A stretch of 64,000 nucleotides of DNA from Fodinibacter luteus (GTDB taxonomy: Bacteria > Actinomycetota > Actinomycetes > Actinomycetales > Dermatophilaceae), in the NCBI RefSeq assembly GCF_039541575.1, contig NZ_BAABGM010000010.1:124001-188000 (forward strand). The letters are read 5' to 3'. Position 1 is the first letter of the stretch, and every line of letters begins with the position of its first letter. Of this stretch, positions 37,066 through 45,134 are shown in pieces. Below the pieces are notes generated by a model. That model saw only the letters and a program-made list of their open reading frames with translations, was not told the origin of the DNA and made no database searches. The translations under genes and the position numbers were made by a program.

Positions 37066-38715
37066 ATGACGCTCGCGGCCACCTACCTCGTCGCGGCCCT
37101 CGCGGGGGGCTCGCTCGCCCGGTGGCTCCGGCTCCCGCCGCTCGTCGGCTTCCTCTCCGCCGGCTTCGCCCTCGCGGCGCTCGGCGTCGAGAAGCACCCC
37201 GTCGTCGACACCCTCGGCGAGCTCGGCGTCACCCTCCTCCTCTTCGCGGTCGGCCTCTCCCTCGACGTGCGCCTGCTCCTGCGGCGCGAGGTGTGGCTCA
37301 CCGCGACGGCACACCTCGTGCTCATGGTCGGAGCCGGTTTCGTCGTGCTCGCCGGGCTGGCCGCCGTCGGGGTGGGCGGCCTCACCGGTCTCCCCGCGTC
37401 GACCCTGACCCTGCTCGCGTTCGCCCTCGCCTTCTCGAGCACGGTGCTCGTCGTCAAGGTGCTCGAGGAGCGCAGCGAGTCACGCTCGCGCTACGGACGG
37501 ATCGCGATCGGCATCCTCGTCGTCCAGGACCTCGCGGTCGTCGCGTTCATCGCGGTGAGCGGCACGAGCCGGCCGAGTCCGTGGGCGCTGGCCCTCGTGC
37601 TGCTCTGGCCTGCCCGACGGCTCCTCGCGGCGGTCTGGGAACGGCTCGGCCACGGCGAGCTCCAGGTGCTCTTCGGTGTCGTCGTGGCGCTCGTGCCGGG
37701 CTACCTGCTCTTCGAGGCGGTGGGGCTCGAGGGTCAGCTCGGGGCGGTCGTCATGGGCCTGCTGCTCGCGCCCCACCCGCGGTCCGGCGACCTCGTCAAG
37801 TCGCTGTTCTCGGTCAAGGAGCTGCTCCTCGTCGCGTTCTTCCTGTCCATCGGGCTGAACGGCGTCCCGACCCCGGGGCAGGTGGCCACCGGCCTGCTCC
37901 TCCTGCTCCTCCTGCCGGCCCAGACCGCGCTCTACCTCGTGCTGCTCAGTGCGCTCGGGGTGCGCCGCCGGACGTCGGCCCTCACCGCTGCTGCGCTGGC
38001 GAACGACTCCGAGTTCGCGCTCGTCGTCGCGGCCACCGCGGCGAGCGCCGGGCTGCTCGAACCGGGCTGGGTCACGACGATGTCGGTGGCCGTGGCCGCG
38101 AGCTTCTTGGTCTCGACGGCGGTCAACCTGCGTGCCGAGCGCTGGGCGGATGCCGTCGAGCGCCGCTGGCCGGACCGTGACCCCGCGCGGCTCGACCCGG
38201 CCGAGCGACCGATCCCGCTGCACGACGTCGACGCACTCGTGCTCGGTCTCGGGCGCGTCGGGACCGCCGCGTACACCCGGCTCGCGGAGGAGGGGCTGCG
38301 CGTCCTCGGCATCGAGCACGACGAGCAGCGGGTCGCCCAGCTGTCCGCACAGGGAGTGGAGGCGGTGGCCGCCGACGCGACGGACTCGGCCCTGTGGCGT
38401 CGCCTCGTCGCGGTCCGCTCCCTCCACACCGTCGTGCTCGCCATGCCCTTCCACCACGCGAACCTGGGGGCCCTCGCCGTCGTGCGGGCCCGGCACTTCA
38501 CCGGCACGGTCGCCGCGGTGGCGCGCTACGACGACGAGGTCACCGACCTGCTCGCGCACGGCGCGGACACGGTGCTGCACATCTACAGCGGCTCGGGCCT
38601 GGCCCTCGCGGAGGCCGCCCTCGGCGACCCGGCGACCCTGCGTGCGTTGGAGGAGCCGCCGGTCAGGCCCGACCGTCCGCCACCATCGGTCGGTCGTCGA
38701 GGCGACGAGCCATGA
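37066..38715 (+). CDS. CPA2-type cation/proton antiporter with TrkA-N domain
   Basis: 549 residues. About twelve membrane segments with the Na_H_Exchanger pattern (GELGVTLLLFAVGLSLD, GILVVQDLAVVAF, ALANDSEFALVV). It then has a C-terminal Rossmann RCK/TrkA-N domain (VDALVLGLGRVGTAAYTRLAE). It resembles KefB/RosB-like K+ or Na+ antiporters. The ion is not determinable. The 3' end overlaps the convergent GNAT gene by 53 bases, so the two C-terminal tails are coded on both strands. Confidence 0.88.
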   Translation: MTLAATYLVAALAGGSLARWLRLPPLVGFLSAGFALAALGVEKHPVVDTLGELGVTLLLFAVGLSLDVRLLLRREVWLTATAHLVLMVGAGFVVLAGLAAVGVGGLTGLPASTLTLLAFALAFSSTVLVVKVLEERSESRSRYGRIAIGILVVQDLAVVAFIAVSGTSRPSPWALALVLLWPARRLLAAVWERLGHGELQVLFGVVVALVPGYLLFEAVGLEGQLGAVVMGLLLAPHPRSGDLVKSLFSVKELLLVAFFLSIGLNGVPTPGQVATGLLLLLLLPAQTALYLVLLSALGVRRRTSALTAAALANDSEFALVVAATAASAGLLEPGWVTTMSVAVAASFLVSTAVNLRAERWADAVERRWPDRDPARLDPAERPIPLHDVDALVLGLGRVGTAAYTRLAEEGLRVLGIEHDEQRVAQLSAQGVEAVAADATDSALWRRLVAVRSLHTVVLAMPFHHANLGALAVVRARHFTGTVAAVARYDDEVTDLLAHGADTVLHIYSGSGLALAEAALGDPATLRALEEPPVRPDRPPPSVGRRGDEP

Positions 38716-39730
38716 CGACGGAGTCGCGGTCGTCCCCGGCGGCGACCCGGATGACCCCGGGCAGCCGCCCCACCTCGACGTACCCGCAACCCTCGTAGAA
38801 GCGGGTCGTGCCGAGGCCGCTGCGGACGTCGAGGACGGCGACCTCGACCCCCTGCTCACGGGCCACGCGGTGCATCGCCGCCATGAGGAGGCGCCCCAGG
38901 TTGCGGCCGCGGTGCTCGGGCAGCGTCATGACCCGGTAGGCCGTGCGGGTGTGGCCGAGCATCGGGTTCCGGTCGGTGACCCAGAACCCGGCACCGACGA
39001 CCCGGCCCCCGGAACCGCGCAGGAGGACGGCCGTCGTCCCCCCGTCGGCCATGCCCTCCTCGTGCACGGACAGGGTCCGGGCCACCTGGGTGCGCGAGGC
39101 CCCCGGGAGGAAGCCGACGGCTCCCCCGGCGTCGTTGACGGCGCACCACAGGTCGAGCAGGGACTCGCGGGTCTGCTCGTCGAACCGGTCATGGGCCTGC
39201 ACCGAGGGGGCCTGCAGCAGGGTCGAGGCCGCCTCCCCGGGCGGGGCGTCGTCGACGGTGCCGACCCGCTCCAGGCCGGCGGCGAGGGCGGTGCGCATCG
39301 CCCGCTCGTCCCTCTCGCGGCCCGACATGACGAGCGGCAGGTCCGGCAGCCACTCGACCGCGTGGGCCGCCCACGCCCGGGTCGCCTCGGTGGCCAGTCC
39401 CCGGTCGTGGGCCGAGGGCGTGAGCCGGTAGGTCAGGGCGAGCACCTCGTGGCCGGAGTCGTCGGTACCCCGGCGCAGGCCGCCGACCCCGATCCCGGAC
39501 CGGGTGCTCGACTCCTCGACGACCGCGTGGTCGAAGCCGGTCCGGCGCCACCGGTCGAGGCAGTCGCCGAAGCCCGCCTCGGCCGCCTCGTCGCTCACGG
39601 CCATCGTCCACGGGGCGAAGGCGTGCAGCGAGGGGTCTCGGTGCACGCGCACCCACAACGACCGGTCACCCCCGACCGGTCGTCGGAGGGTGAGGCGGTT
39701 CGTCGAGATCTCCCGCGGCGCCCTCTGCAC
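38663..39730 (-). CDS. Tandem GNAT acetyltransferase
   Basis: 355 residues with two GNAT domains. The second is well conserved, with MTLPEHRGRNLGRLLMAAM as the acetyl-CoA loop and FYEGCGYVEVGRLPG near the end. The first (about 10-165) is more divergent (TPSAHDRGLATEATRAWA). Substrate unknown; the layout resembles mycothiol synthase-like proteins, but that assignment is not supported here. I chose GTG 39730, since TAGCCT lies 7 bases upstream; an earlier GTG at 39754 would overlap that box. Confidence 0.82.
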   Translation of the reverse strand: MQRAPREISTNRLTLRRPVGGDRSLWVRVHRDPSLHAFAPWTMAVSDEAAEAGFGDCLDRWRRTGFDHAVVEESSTRSGIGVGGLRRGTDDSGHEVLALTYRLTPSAHDRGLATEATRAWAAHAVEWLPDLPLVMSGRERDERAMRTALAAGLERVGTVDDAPPGEAASTLLQAPSVQAHDRFDEQTRESLLDLWCAVNDAGGAVGFLPGASRTQVARTLSVHEEGMADGGTTAVLLRGSGGRVVGAGFWVTDRNPMLGHTRTAYRVMTLPEHRGRNLGRLLMAAMHRVAREQGVEVAVLDVRSGLGTTRFYEGCGYVEVGRLPGVIRVAAGDDRDSVVMARRLDDRPMVADGRA

Positions 39731-39737
39731 TCGCGCG

Positions 39738-39743
39738 AGGCTA
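39738..39743 (-). promoter_or_regulatory. Putative leaderless -10 element of the tandem GNAT gene
   Basis: TAGCCT on the minus strand, 7 bases before the GTG at 39730. It decides the start. Confidence 0.5.
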
Positions 39744-39775
39744 CCCGGGGCCACAGGCGCACAGGGCTATCCGTG

Positions 39776-39791
39776 CGGCCCGTCCGGGCCG
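39776..39791 (-). terminator. Candidate hairpin after hflX
   Basis: CGGCCCGTCCGGGCCG, a 7-base stem with a 2-base loop, 11 bases past the hflX stop. There is no T-run. Possible weak terminator. Confidence 0.4.
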
Positions 39792-39802
39792 GTGCGTGGG
39801 GG

Positions 39803-41302
39803 TCAGGCCCGGAACGCGGTGAGGTGGTCGGCGAGGTCCGGCCCGACCCGGGCGGTGAGCCGGGTGCCGTCGGCGACGTGCTCGCTGGCGAGCACCTCGC
39901 CGGTCTCGTGGATGCGGCTCACGAGGTCGCCCCGGTCGTAGGGGACGAGCACGTCGACGTCGATGTCCGGCTGGGGCAGCTCTGCGGCGATGAGCGCCCG
40001 CAGCTCGTCGAGGCCCGCGCCGGTACGGGCCGACACGACGATCGAGTGCTGTTCGTGCCGGCGCAGGCGGGCGATGACCTCGGGGTCGGCGAGGTCGGCC
40101 TTGTTGATGACGATGACCTCCTTGACGTCGGTCGCGTCGACGTCGGCGAGCACGGCGCGCACGGCGGAGACCTGGCCCTCCGGGTCGGGGTGCGAGCCGT
40201 CGACGACGTGGAGGAGCAGGTCGGCGTCGGCGACCTCCTCGAGGGTGGACCGGAACGCCTCGACGAGCTGGTGCGGCAGCTGGCGGACGAAGCCGACGGT
40301 GTCGGTGAGCGTGTACATCCGCCCGTCGGGGGTCTCGGCTCGGCGCACCGTGGGGTCGAGGGTGGCGAAGAGCTGGTTCTCGACGAGCACCCCGGCCCCG
40401 GTGAGCCGGTTGAGGATGCTCGACTTGCCCGCGTTCGTGTACCCGGCGATGGCGACGCTCGGGACGGCGTTGGCGCGGCGGCTGCCCCGTTTGGTGTCGC
40501 GGACCGTCTTCATCTCCTTGATCTCGCGACGCAGGCGGGCGATGCGCGTGTTGATCCGCCGGCGGTCGAGCTCGATCTTGGTCTCACCGGGTCCGCGCGA
40601 GCCCATGCCCTGCCCGCCCGCGGCCTGGCCGCCGGCCTGGCGCGACATCGACTCGCCCCAGCCGCGCAGCCGCGGCAGGAGGTACTGGAGCTGAGCGAGC
40701 TCGACCTGGGCCTTGCCCTCCCGGCTCTTCGCGTGCTGGGCGAAGATGTCGAGGATGAGGGCGGTGCGGTCGATGACCTTGACCTTGACGACGTCCTCGA
40801 GGGCCCGGCGCTGGCTCGGCGCGAGCTCGGTGTCGCAGACGACGGTGTCGGCACCCTCGGCGATGACGATGTCGCGCAGCTCCGCGGCCTTGCCCTTGCC
40901 GAGGTAGGTCGCCGGGTCGGGGGTGGCACGGCGCTGGACGACGCCGGCGAGCACCTCCGAACCGGCCGTCTCGGCGAGCGCGGCGAGCTCGCGCAGGGAG
41001 TTCTCGGCGTCGTCGGCCGTGCCCTCGCTCCACACCGCCGCGAGGACGACGCGCTCGAGGCGCAGCTGGCGGTACTCGACCTCGGTGACGTCCTCGAGCT
41101 CGGTGGACAGCCCTGAGACGCGGCGGAGCGCGGCGCGCTCCTCGCGGTCGAGCTGCTCGCCGTCGAAGGCGTCGTCGTCCGGGTCCCACGGTTCGCGTGG
41201 GCGCACGAAGCCGGAGTCGTCGAAGGCCTGGTCACCCGCGGAGGTTGCGGTCGGGTCGGCGAGCGCGTCGGCCCGCCCGGAGAGGATGTGTCGTGCAGTC
41301 AT
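39803..41302 (-). CDS. hflX: GTPase HflX
   Basis: Ribosome-associated GTPase that splits stalled 70S particles. 499 residues. An N-terminal HflX domain (TYLGKGKAAELRDIV, RTALILDIFAQHAKSREGKA in part as LILDIFAQHAKSREG) is followed by a Gly-rich loop (GSRGPGETKIE), then the G domain: GYTNAGKSS, DTVGF, NKADL. An extra acidic N-terminal tail of about 60 residues is typical of actinobacteria. AGGGAG lies 4 bases before the ATG. Confidence 0.95.
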   Translation of the reverse strand: MTARHILSGRADALADPTATSAGDQAFDDSGFVRPREPWDPDDDAFDGEQLDREERAALRRVSGLSTELEDVTEVEYRQLRLERVVLAAVWSEGTADDAENSLRELAALAETAGSEVLAGVVQRRATPDPATYLGKGKAAELRDIVIAEGADTVVCDTELAPSQRRALEDVVKVKVIDRTALILDIFAQHAKSREGKAQVELAQLQYLLPRLRGWGESMSRQAGGQAAGGQGMGSRGPGETKIELDRRRINTRIARLRREIKEMKTVRDTKRGSRRANAVPSVAIAGYTNAGKSSILNRLTGAGVLVENQLFATLDPTVRRAETPDGRMYTLTDTVGFVRQLPHQLVEAFRSTLEEVADADLLLHVVDGSHPDPEGQVSAVRAVLADVDATDVKEVIVINKADLADPEVIARLRRHEQHSIVVSARTGAGLDELRALIAAELPQPDIDVDVLVPYDRGDLVSRIHETGEVLASEHVADGTRLTARVGPDLADHLTAFRA

Positions 41303-41377
41303 GTTCTCCCTAGGGTCTCATCGGTCAACGCACCGGGGCGAACGGTTTCTTCCGGGCGCCGCTACCGTGGCCCTGCG

Positions 41378-41989
41378 ATGAGCGAGGACGACCACTACTT
41401 CACGGCCGCACCGGCCAGCGCCGACGAGCGCCGCCGGGTGCGGGTGCGCCTCGCCGGACGCGAGGTCGAGGTCGAGGTCGCGCCGGGGGTCTTCTCCCCG
41501 GGCGGAGTCGACAAGGGCACGGCCGTGCTGCTCGACGAGGCCCCCGACCCGCCACCCACCGGCACGTTCCTCGACCTCGGCTGCGGGTGGGGGCCGCTCG
41601 CCCTCACCCTGGGCCTGCACTCCCCCGCGGCGACCGTGCACGCCGTCGACGTCAACGAGCGCGCGCTCGACCTCGTGCGACGCAACGCGGCCGCGCTGGG
41701 GCTCGACGGCGTGCGCGCCAGCACGCCGGACGGCATCCCGGAGGCCGTGCGCCTCGACCTCATCTGGTCCAACCCGCCGATCCGGGTCGGCAAGGTGGCA
41801 CTCCACGCGCTGCTGCGCACCTGGCTCCCCCGCCTGGCGCCGGACGGGGTCGCGTACCTCGTCGTGCAGCGCAACCTCGGCTCCGACAGCCTCCAGCGGT
41901 GGATCGAGGCCGACCTCGCGATGCCGTGCCGCCGGTTCGCGTCGAGCCGCGGTTTCCGGGTGCTCGAGGTCAGGCCGGCAGCACGCTGA
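41378..41989 (+). CDS. Class I SAM-dependent methyltransferase (RsmC/MTS-like)
   Basis: 203 residues. SAM motif I FLDLGCGWGPLALTLGL, motif II VDVNERALDLVRRN, and motif IV SNPPIR (the N-P-P type seen in enzymes that methylate exocyclic amines of RNA or DNA bases). It matches the 'methyltransferase small' family that includes RsmC. Substrate not provable. A TACCGT box lies 9 bases before the ATG. The 3' end overlaps the convergent dapF by 20 bases. Confidence 0.87.
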   Translation: MSEDDHYFTAAPASADERRRVRVRLAGREVEVEVAPGVFSPGGVDKGTAVLLDEAPDPPPTGTFLDLGCGWGPLALTLGLHSPAATVHAVDVNERALDLVRRNAAALGLDGVRASTPDGIPEAVRLDLIWSNPPIRVGKVALHALLRTWLPRLAPDGVAYLVVQRNLGSDSLQRWIEADLAMPCRRFASSRGFRVLEVRPAAR

Positions 41990-42848
41990 GGTCGACGGCA
42001 CCGTCGGCGACGAGCACGGCGGGGCCGGCGAGCTCGACCCCGCGGTCGGGGAGCAGCCGCACGGTGAGGCGTCCGCCCGGGACGTCGACGAGCCACGTGG
42101 CGCCCGTGTCGAGCGACCCGGCCCAGAAGCTCGTCGCGATGGCGGCGGCGCACGCGCCGGTGCCGCACGAGCGGGTCTCGCCGACCCCGCGCTCGTGCAC
42201 GCGCATCGCGACGTGGCCGGGGCCCATCGGGCGCACGAGCTCGACGTTCGTGCCGTGCGGGGGGTCGGGCCGCACGACGGGGGCGGCGGTGAGGTCGAGC
42301 GCCTCGAGCTCGACCTGCTCGGGCAGCGCCACGACGGTGTGCGGGTTGCCGAGGTCGACGCTCAGCGCCGAGAAGGGGTCCCCGTCGTCGAGGTGGACGA
42401 GCGCGTCGAAGCCGTCGCGGTCGGCGGTGGCGGGGTCGCCGAGGCGCCACGGGCCGAGCCCCACGGCGAAGCCGTCGACGTCGACGCGGACCTGCTTGAC
42501 CCCGGCCCGGGTGGCGATCGCGAAGGCGTCCGCGGTCTCGAGGCCCTCCCGGCGCAGGAACGCGGCGAAGACCCGGGTCCCGTTGCCGCACATCTCGGAC
42601 AGGCTGCCGTCGGCGTTGCGGTAGTCCATGAACCAGCGGGCCCGCGGGGCCTGGGCCCGCACGTCGGGCTCGTCGGCCGCGTCGGTGGGCACGACCCGGA
42701 TGACCCCGTCGCCGCCGATGCCGGCGCGCCGGTCCGCGAGCGCGGCCGCCCGGGCGGCGGACAGGCCGAGGGCCCCGTCGAGGTCCGGCACGAGCACGAA
42801 GTCGTTCTCCGTGCCGTGCCCCTTCGTGAAGGTCAGCCGGTCAGCCAT
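41970..42848 (-). CDS. dapF: Diaminopimelate epimerase
   Basis: Converts LL- to meso-diaminopimelate for lysine and peptidoglycan. 292 residues. Both catalytic cysteines are present: MCGNGTRVFA and SCGTGACAAA. The N-terminus reads FTKGHGTENDFVLV. The ATG overlaps the miaA stop by 8 bases, so it is coupled to miaA. Confidence 0.95.
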   Translation of the reverse strand: MADRLTFTKGHGTENDFVLVPDLDGALGLSAARAAALADRRAGIGGDGVIRVVPTDAADEPDVRAQAPRARWFMDYRNADGSLSEMCGNGTRVFAAFLRREGLETADAFAIATRAGVKQVRVDVDGFAVGLGPWRLGDPATADRDGFDALVHLDDGDPFSALSVDLGNPHTVVALPEQVELEALDLTAAPVVRPDPPHGTNVELVRPMGPGHVAMRVHERGVGETRSCGTGACAAAIATSFWAGSLDTGATWLVDVPGGRLTVRLLPDRGVELAGPAVLVADGAVDLSVLPA

Positions 42849-43794
42849 GCCGGCCATTGTCGCCCACGCCCCGGCGGACGGCGGCGAGCACCCCGGCGAC
42901 CGCCGCGTCGACGGCATCCGGGTCGGTGGGGTCGACCCACGTGACCCGCGGGTCGGGGCGGAACCACGACTCCTGGCGGCGGGCGAGCCGGCGGCTGGCG
43001 GTGACGGTCTGCTCCCGGGCGGCCGCCTCGTCGAGCAGGCCGTCGAGGTGCGCGAGCGCCTGGGCGTAGCCGATGGCGGTGCTCGCCGTGCGCCCCGACC
43101 GGATGCCGTGCCGCTCGAGCGTGCGCACCTCGTCGAGCAGCCCCTGCGCCCACATCCGCTCGACCCGCTGCGCGATCCGCCGGTCCAGGACCTCGCGAAG
43201 TGGCAGCAGGCCGAGGACGAGCGTCGGGTGCACGAACTCGCGGCGTGGCAGCGTCGCCGAGAAGGGTCGCCCGGTGAGCTCGATGACCTCGAGTGCGCGC
43301 ACGATGCGGCGCCGGTTGCCCGGCTCGAGCGCCGCGGCGGCGAGCGGGTCGCGGTCGACGAGCTCGGCGTGGACGACGTCGGTGCCCACCTCGTCGGCGT
43401 GCTCCTCGATCCGTCGCCGCACGGCGGGGTCGGTGGGCGGGATGTCGAGGCGGTCGAGGAGGGCCCGCACGTACAGCCCCGAGCCGCCGACGACGACGGG
43501 GTGGCGCCCCCGGGACCGGATGTCGGCGAGGTCGGCGCGGGCGTGACGCTGGTACGCCGCGACGCTGGCCTCCTCGGTGACCTCGAGCACGTCGATCTGG
43601 TGGTGGGGGATGCCGCGGCGCGCGTCGGGCGCCAGCTTGGCGGTGCCGATGTCCATGCCGCGGTAGAGCTGGCTCGCGTCCGCGCCGACGACCTCGCCAC
43701 CGAGCTCCTCGGCGAGGCGCAGCCCCAGCTCGGACTTCCCGGTGGCCGTCGGTCCGACGACGGCGACGACGGTGGGGCCGCCGTCAGTCGACAC
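42841..43794 (-). CDS. miaA: tRNA dimethylallyltransferase
   Basis: Transfers a dimethylallyl group to A37 of tRNAs reading UNN codons; MiaB, encoded 1.3 kb away, then methylthiolates it. 317 residues. P-loop GPTATGKSELGLRLA, DASQLYRGMDIGTAK, and the RRQESWFRPD motif near the end. I chose GTG 43794, which starts 15-20 residues before the P-loop and overlaps the def stop by 11 bases. A longer start exists within def. Confidence 0.95.
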   Translation of the reverse strand: MSTDGGPTVVAVVGPTATGKSELGLRLAEELGGEVVGADASQLYRGMDIGTAKLAPDARRGIPHHQIDVLEVTEEASVAAYQRHARADLADIRSRGRHPVVVGGSGLYVRALLDRLDIPPTDPAVRRRIEEHADEVGTDVVHAELVDRDPLAAAALEPGNRRRIVRALEVIELTGRPFSATLPRREFVHPTLVLGLLPLREVLDRRIAQRVERMWAQGLLDEVRTLERHGIRSGRTASTAIGYAQALAHLDGLLDEAAAREQTVTASRRLARRQESWFRPDPRVTWVDPTDPDAVDAAVAGVLAAVRRGVGDNGRHG

Positions 43795-44389
43795 GCTCCC
43801 CCTCGGGGGTGTCGTCGTCGTGGCCGAACGGGTCGCGGTCGACACCGGGGGTCCAGCTGAGGCCGGGCACGCCCCAGCCGTGCGCCTTGACCGCCTTGCG
43901 CGCCCGGCGCGACCACTTGCCGGTGAGCCGGTCGACGTAGAGGAACCCGTTGAGGTGGTCGTACTCGTGCTGGAGCATCCGGGCGAACCAGCCGGTCGCC
44001 TCGTAGCGCAGCTCGCGGCCCTCGAGGTCGAGGCCGCTCAGGGTCGCCGCCTCGCCCCGGCGCAGAGGGAAGGACTCCCCCGGCACGGACAGGCAGCCCT
44101 CGACCTCGTCGTGCGGGTCGGGGTCACCGACGACGGGCTTCGCCGACGTGAGGTAGGGGTTGATGACGACGCCGCGCGGCGGGATGCCGTCGTCGTTGGC
44201 CAGCTGCCACGTGAAGATTCGCAGGCCGACCCCCACCTGGGGGGCGGCGAGACCGACGCCGCGGGCGGCATCCATCGTCTCGTACATGTCGGCGACGAGC
44301 TCGCGGGTGCCGTCGTCGATGACCTCGACGGGCTGCGCCCGGCGGTGCAGGACGGGTTCCCCGGTGATGACGACGGGACGGATGGCCAT
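43784..44389 (-). CDS. def: Peptide deformylase
   Basis: Removes the N-formyl group from nascent proteins. 201 residues. All three motifs are present: GVGLAAPQVG, EGCLSVPG and HEYDHLNG (HExxH metal site). The C-terminal tail of about 30 residues is acidic. ATG 44389 has AAGAAT 6 bases upstream. Its place between miaB and miaA is unusual compared with the common fmt linkage. Confidence 0.95.
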   Translation of the reverse strand: MAIRPVVITGEPVLHRRAQPVEVIDDGTRELVADMYETMDAARGVGLAAPQVGVGLRIFTWQLANDDGIPPRGVVINPYLTSAKPVVGDPDPHDEVEGCLSVPGESFPLRRGEAATLSGLDLEGRELRYEATGWFARMLQHEYDHLNGFLYVDRLTGKWSRRARKAVKAHGWGVPGLSWTPGVDRDPFGHDDDTPEGERVD

Positions 44390-44408
44390 GCCGGGATTCT
44401 TCCAGAGG

Positions 44409-44446
44409 CCGCGCAGCCCGCCGGACCGGGCTCGGCGGCTGCGCGG
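44409..44446. repeat. Hairpin-forming inverted repeat in the def/antitoxin intergenic region
   Basis: CCGCGCAGCC (44409-44418) and GGCTGCGCGG (44437-44446) form a perfect 10-base stem, and the interior adds a short GCCG/CGGC stem. It lies between two divergent starts, so it is not a terminator for either. Role unknown. Confidence 0.6.
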
Positions 44447-44572
44447 GGGGCGTCGTGCCGCGGAGGCTGCGCGTCGAAGGGGCATGCAAGGGGTTGTGCT
44501 CGGCCCGCTCATGGCGTTCCCTTGAGGGACTCCCCTCGTGGGAGACCATGCCCCCGAGCGAGAGGAGGTCAC

Positions 44573-44764
44573 GTGAGTCTTTTCGACAGCGCCAAGGAGA
44601 AGCTCCAGGACCTGGCCACACAACACCCCGACCAGGTCGAGCAGCTCAGCGACCAGGCCATCGATCGCGGCGGCGACGCCGTCGACACCGCGACCGGCGG
44701 GAAGTACGCAGAGCACGTCGACCAGGCCCAGGGGAAGGCCGACGGGGCCATCGGCGAGCCCTGA
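44573..44764 (+). CDS. MT0933-like antitoxin family small protein
   Basis: 63 residues, highly charged and helical: SLFDSAKEKLQDLATQHPDQ, then AIDRGGDAVDTATGGKYAEHVDQAQGK (in part DAVDTATGGKYAEHVDQ). This matches the MT0933/Rv0909 antitoxin-like family. In mycobacteria a SRPBCC-type toxin gene is adjacent; none is here. Strong Shine-Dalgarno GAGAGGAGG before a GTG start, and a strong terminator just downstream, so it is a monocistronic gene. Antitoxin function is only by family name; it may act as a stress protein. Confidence 0.75.
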   Translation: MSLFDSAKEKLQDLATQHPDQVEQLSDQAIDRGGDAVDTATGGKYAEHVDQAQGKADGAIGEP

Positions 44765-44781
44765 GCCCTCCTCCGACGCAC

Positions 44782-44816
44782 CCGAGGCCCTCGACCGAAC
44801 AGGTCGAGGGCCTCGG
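44782..44816. terminator. Strong hairpin terminator
   Basis: Perfect 15-base stem, CCGAGGCCCTCGACC (44782-44796) and GGTCGAGGGCCTCGG (44802-44816), with a 5-base loop, 17 bases after the preceding stop. Confidence 0.88.
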
Positions 44817-44923
44817 CCGTTCGGTCAGTCCTCGCGCCGCGGGGCCGGTTCCCGGGGCGGCGGACGCGTCGCGACCCTAGCCTTGTCGTCGACCCCAGCC
44901 GCCGTCGCGAAACGAGGAGACCG

Positions 44924-45127
44924 TTGGCACACAACACCTCCGGCCTGCCGAAGCTCGACCTCGAGCCCTTCGACCCCTCGGCCCTGTACGCGGCCGCGCG
45001 TTCCCCCGAGCGCGAGAAGGACCTCGCCCGCCGGGGCCCGGACCGCCGCCGGCGGCTCGTCGGCATCGTCCTCGCCCTCGCCGTCGTCGCCGTCGCTGCC
45101 GGCGCTGGGGCGTGGGCCCTGATCTGA
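44924..45127 (+). CDS. Small single-pass membrane protein
   Basis: 67 residues beginning with TTG. GAGGAGACC is a good Shine-Dalgarno right before it, and TAGCCT (44878-44883) could be its -10. The cytoplasmic part is charged (SPEREKDLARRGPDRRRR) and a C-terminal helix follows (LVGIVLALAVVAVAAGAGAWAL), so the protein is likely tail-anchored. No family recognised. It is convergent with miaB, 7 bases apart. Confidence 0.65.
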   Translation: MAHNTSGLPKLDLEPFDPSALYAAARSPEREKDLARRGPDRRRRLVGIVLALAVVAVAAGAGAWALI

Positions 45128-45134
45128 GGTCCGG

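Noticed and set aside
39731..39754. Upstream GTG at 39754 as start of the tandem GNAT gene
   Set aside because: A TAGCCT -10 box lies between the two GTGs at the spacing used elsewhere in this window, which favours GTG 39730.
37949..41116. A plus-strand reading frame of over 1000 codons across the antiporter, GNAT and hflX region
   Set aside because: It passes through genes in other frames and strands, with shadow-like composition and no motif. High GC removes stop codons.
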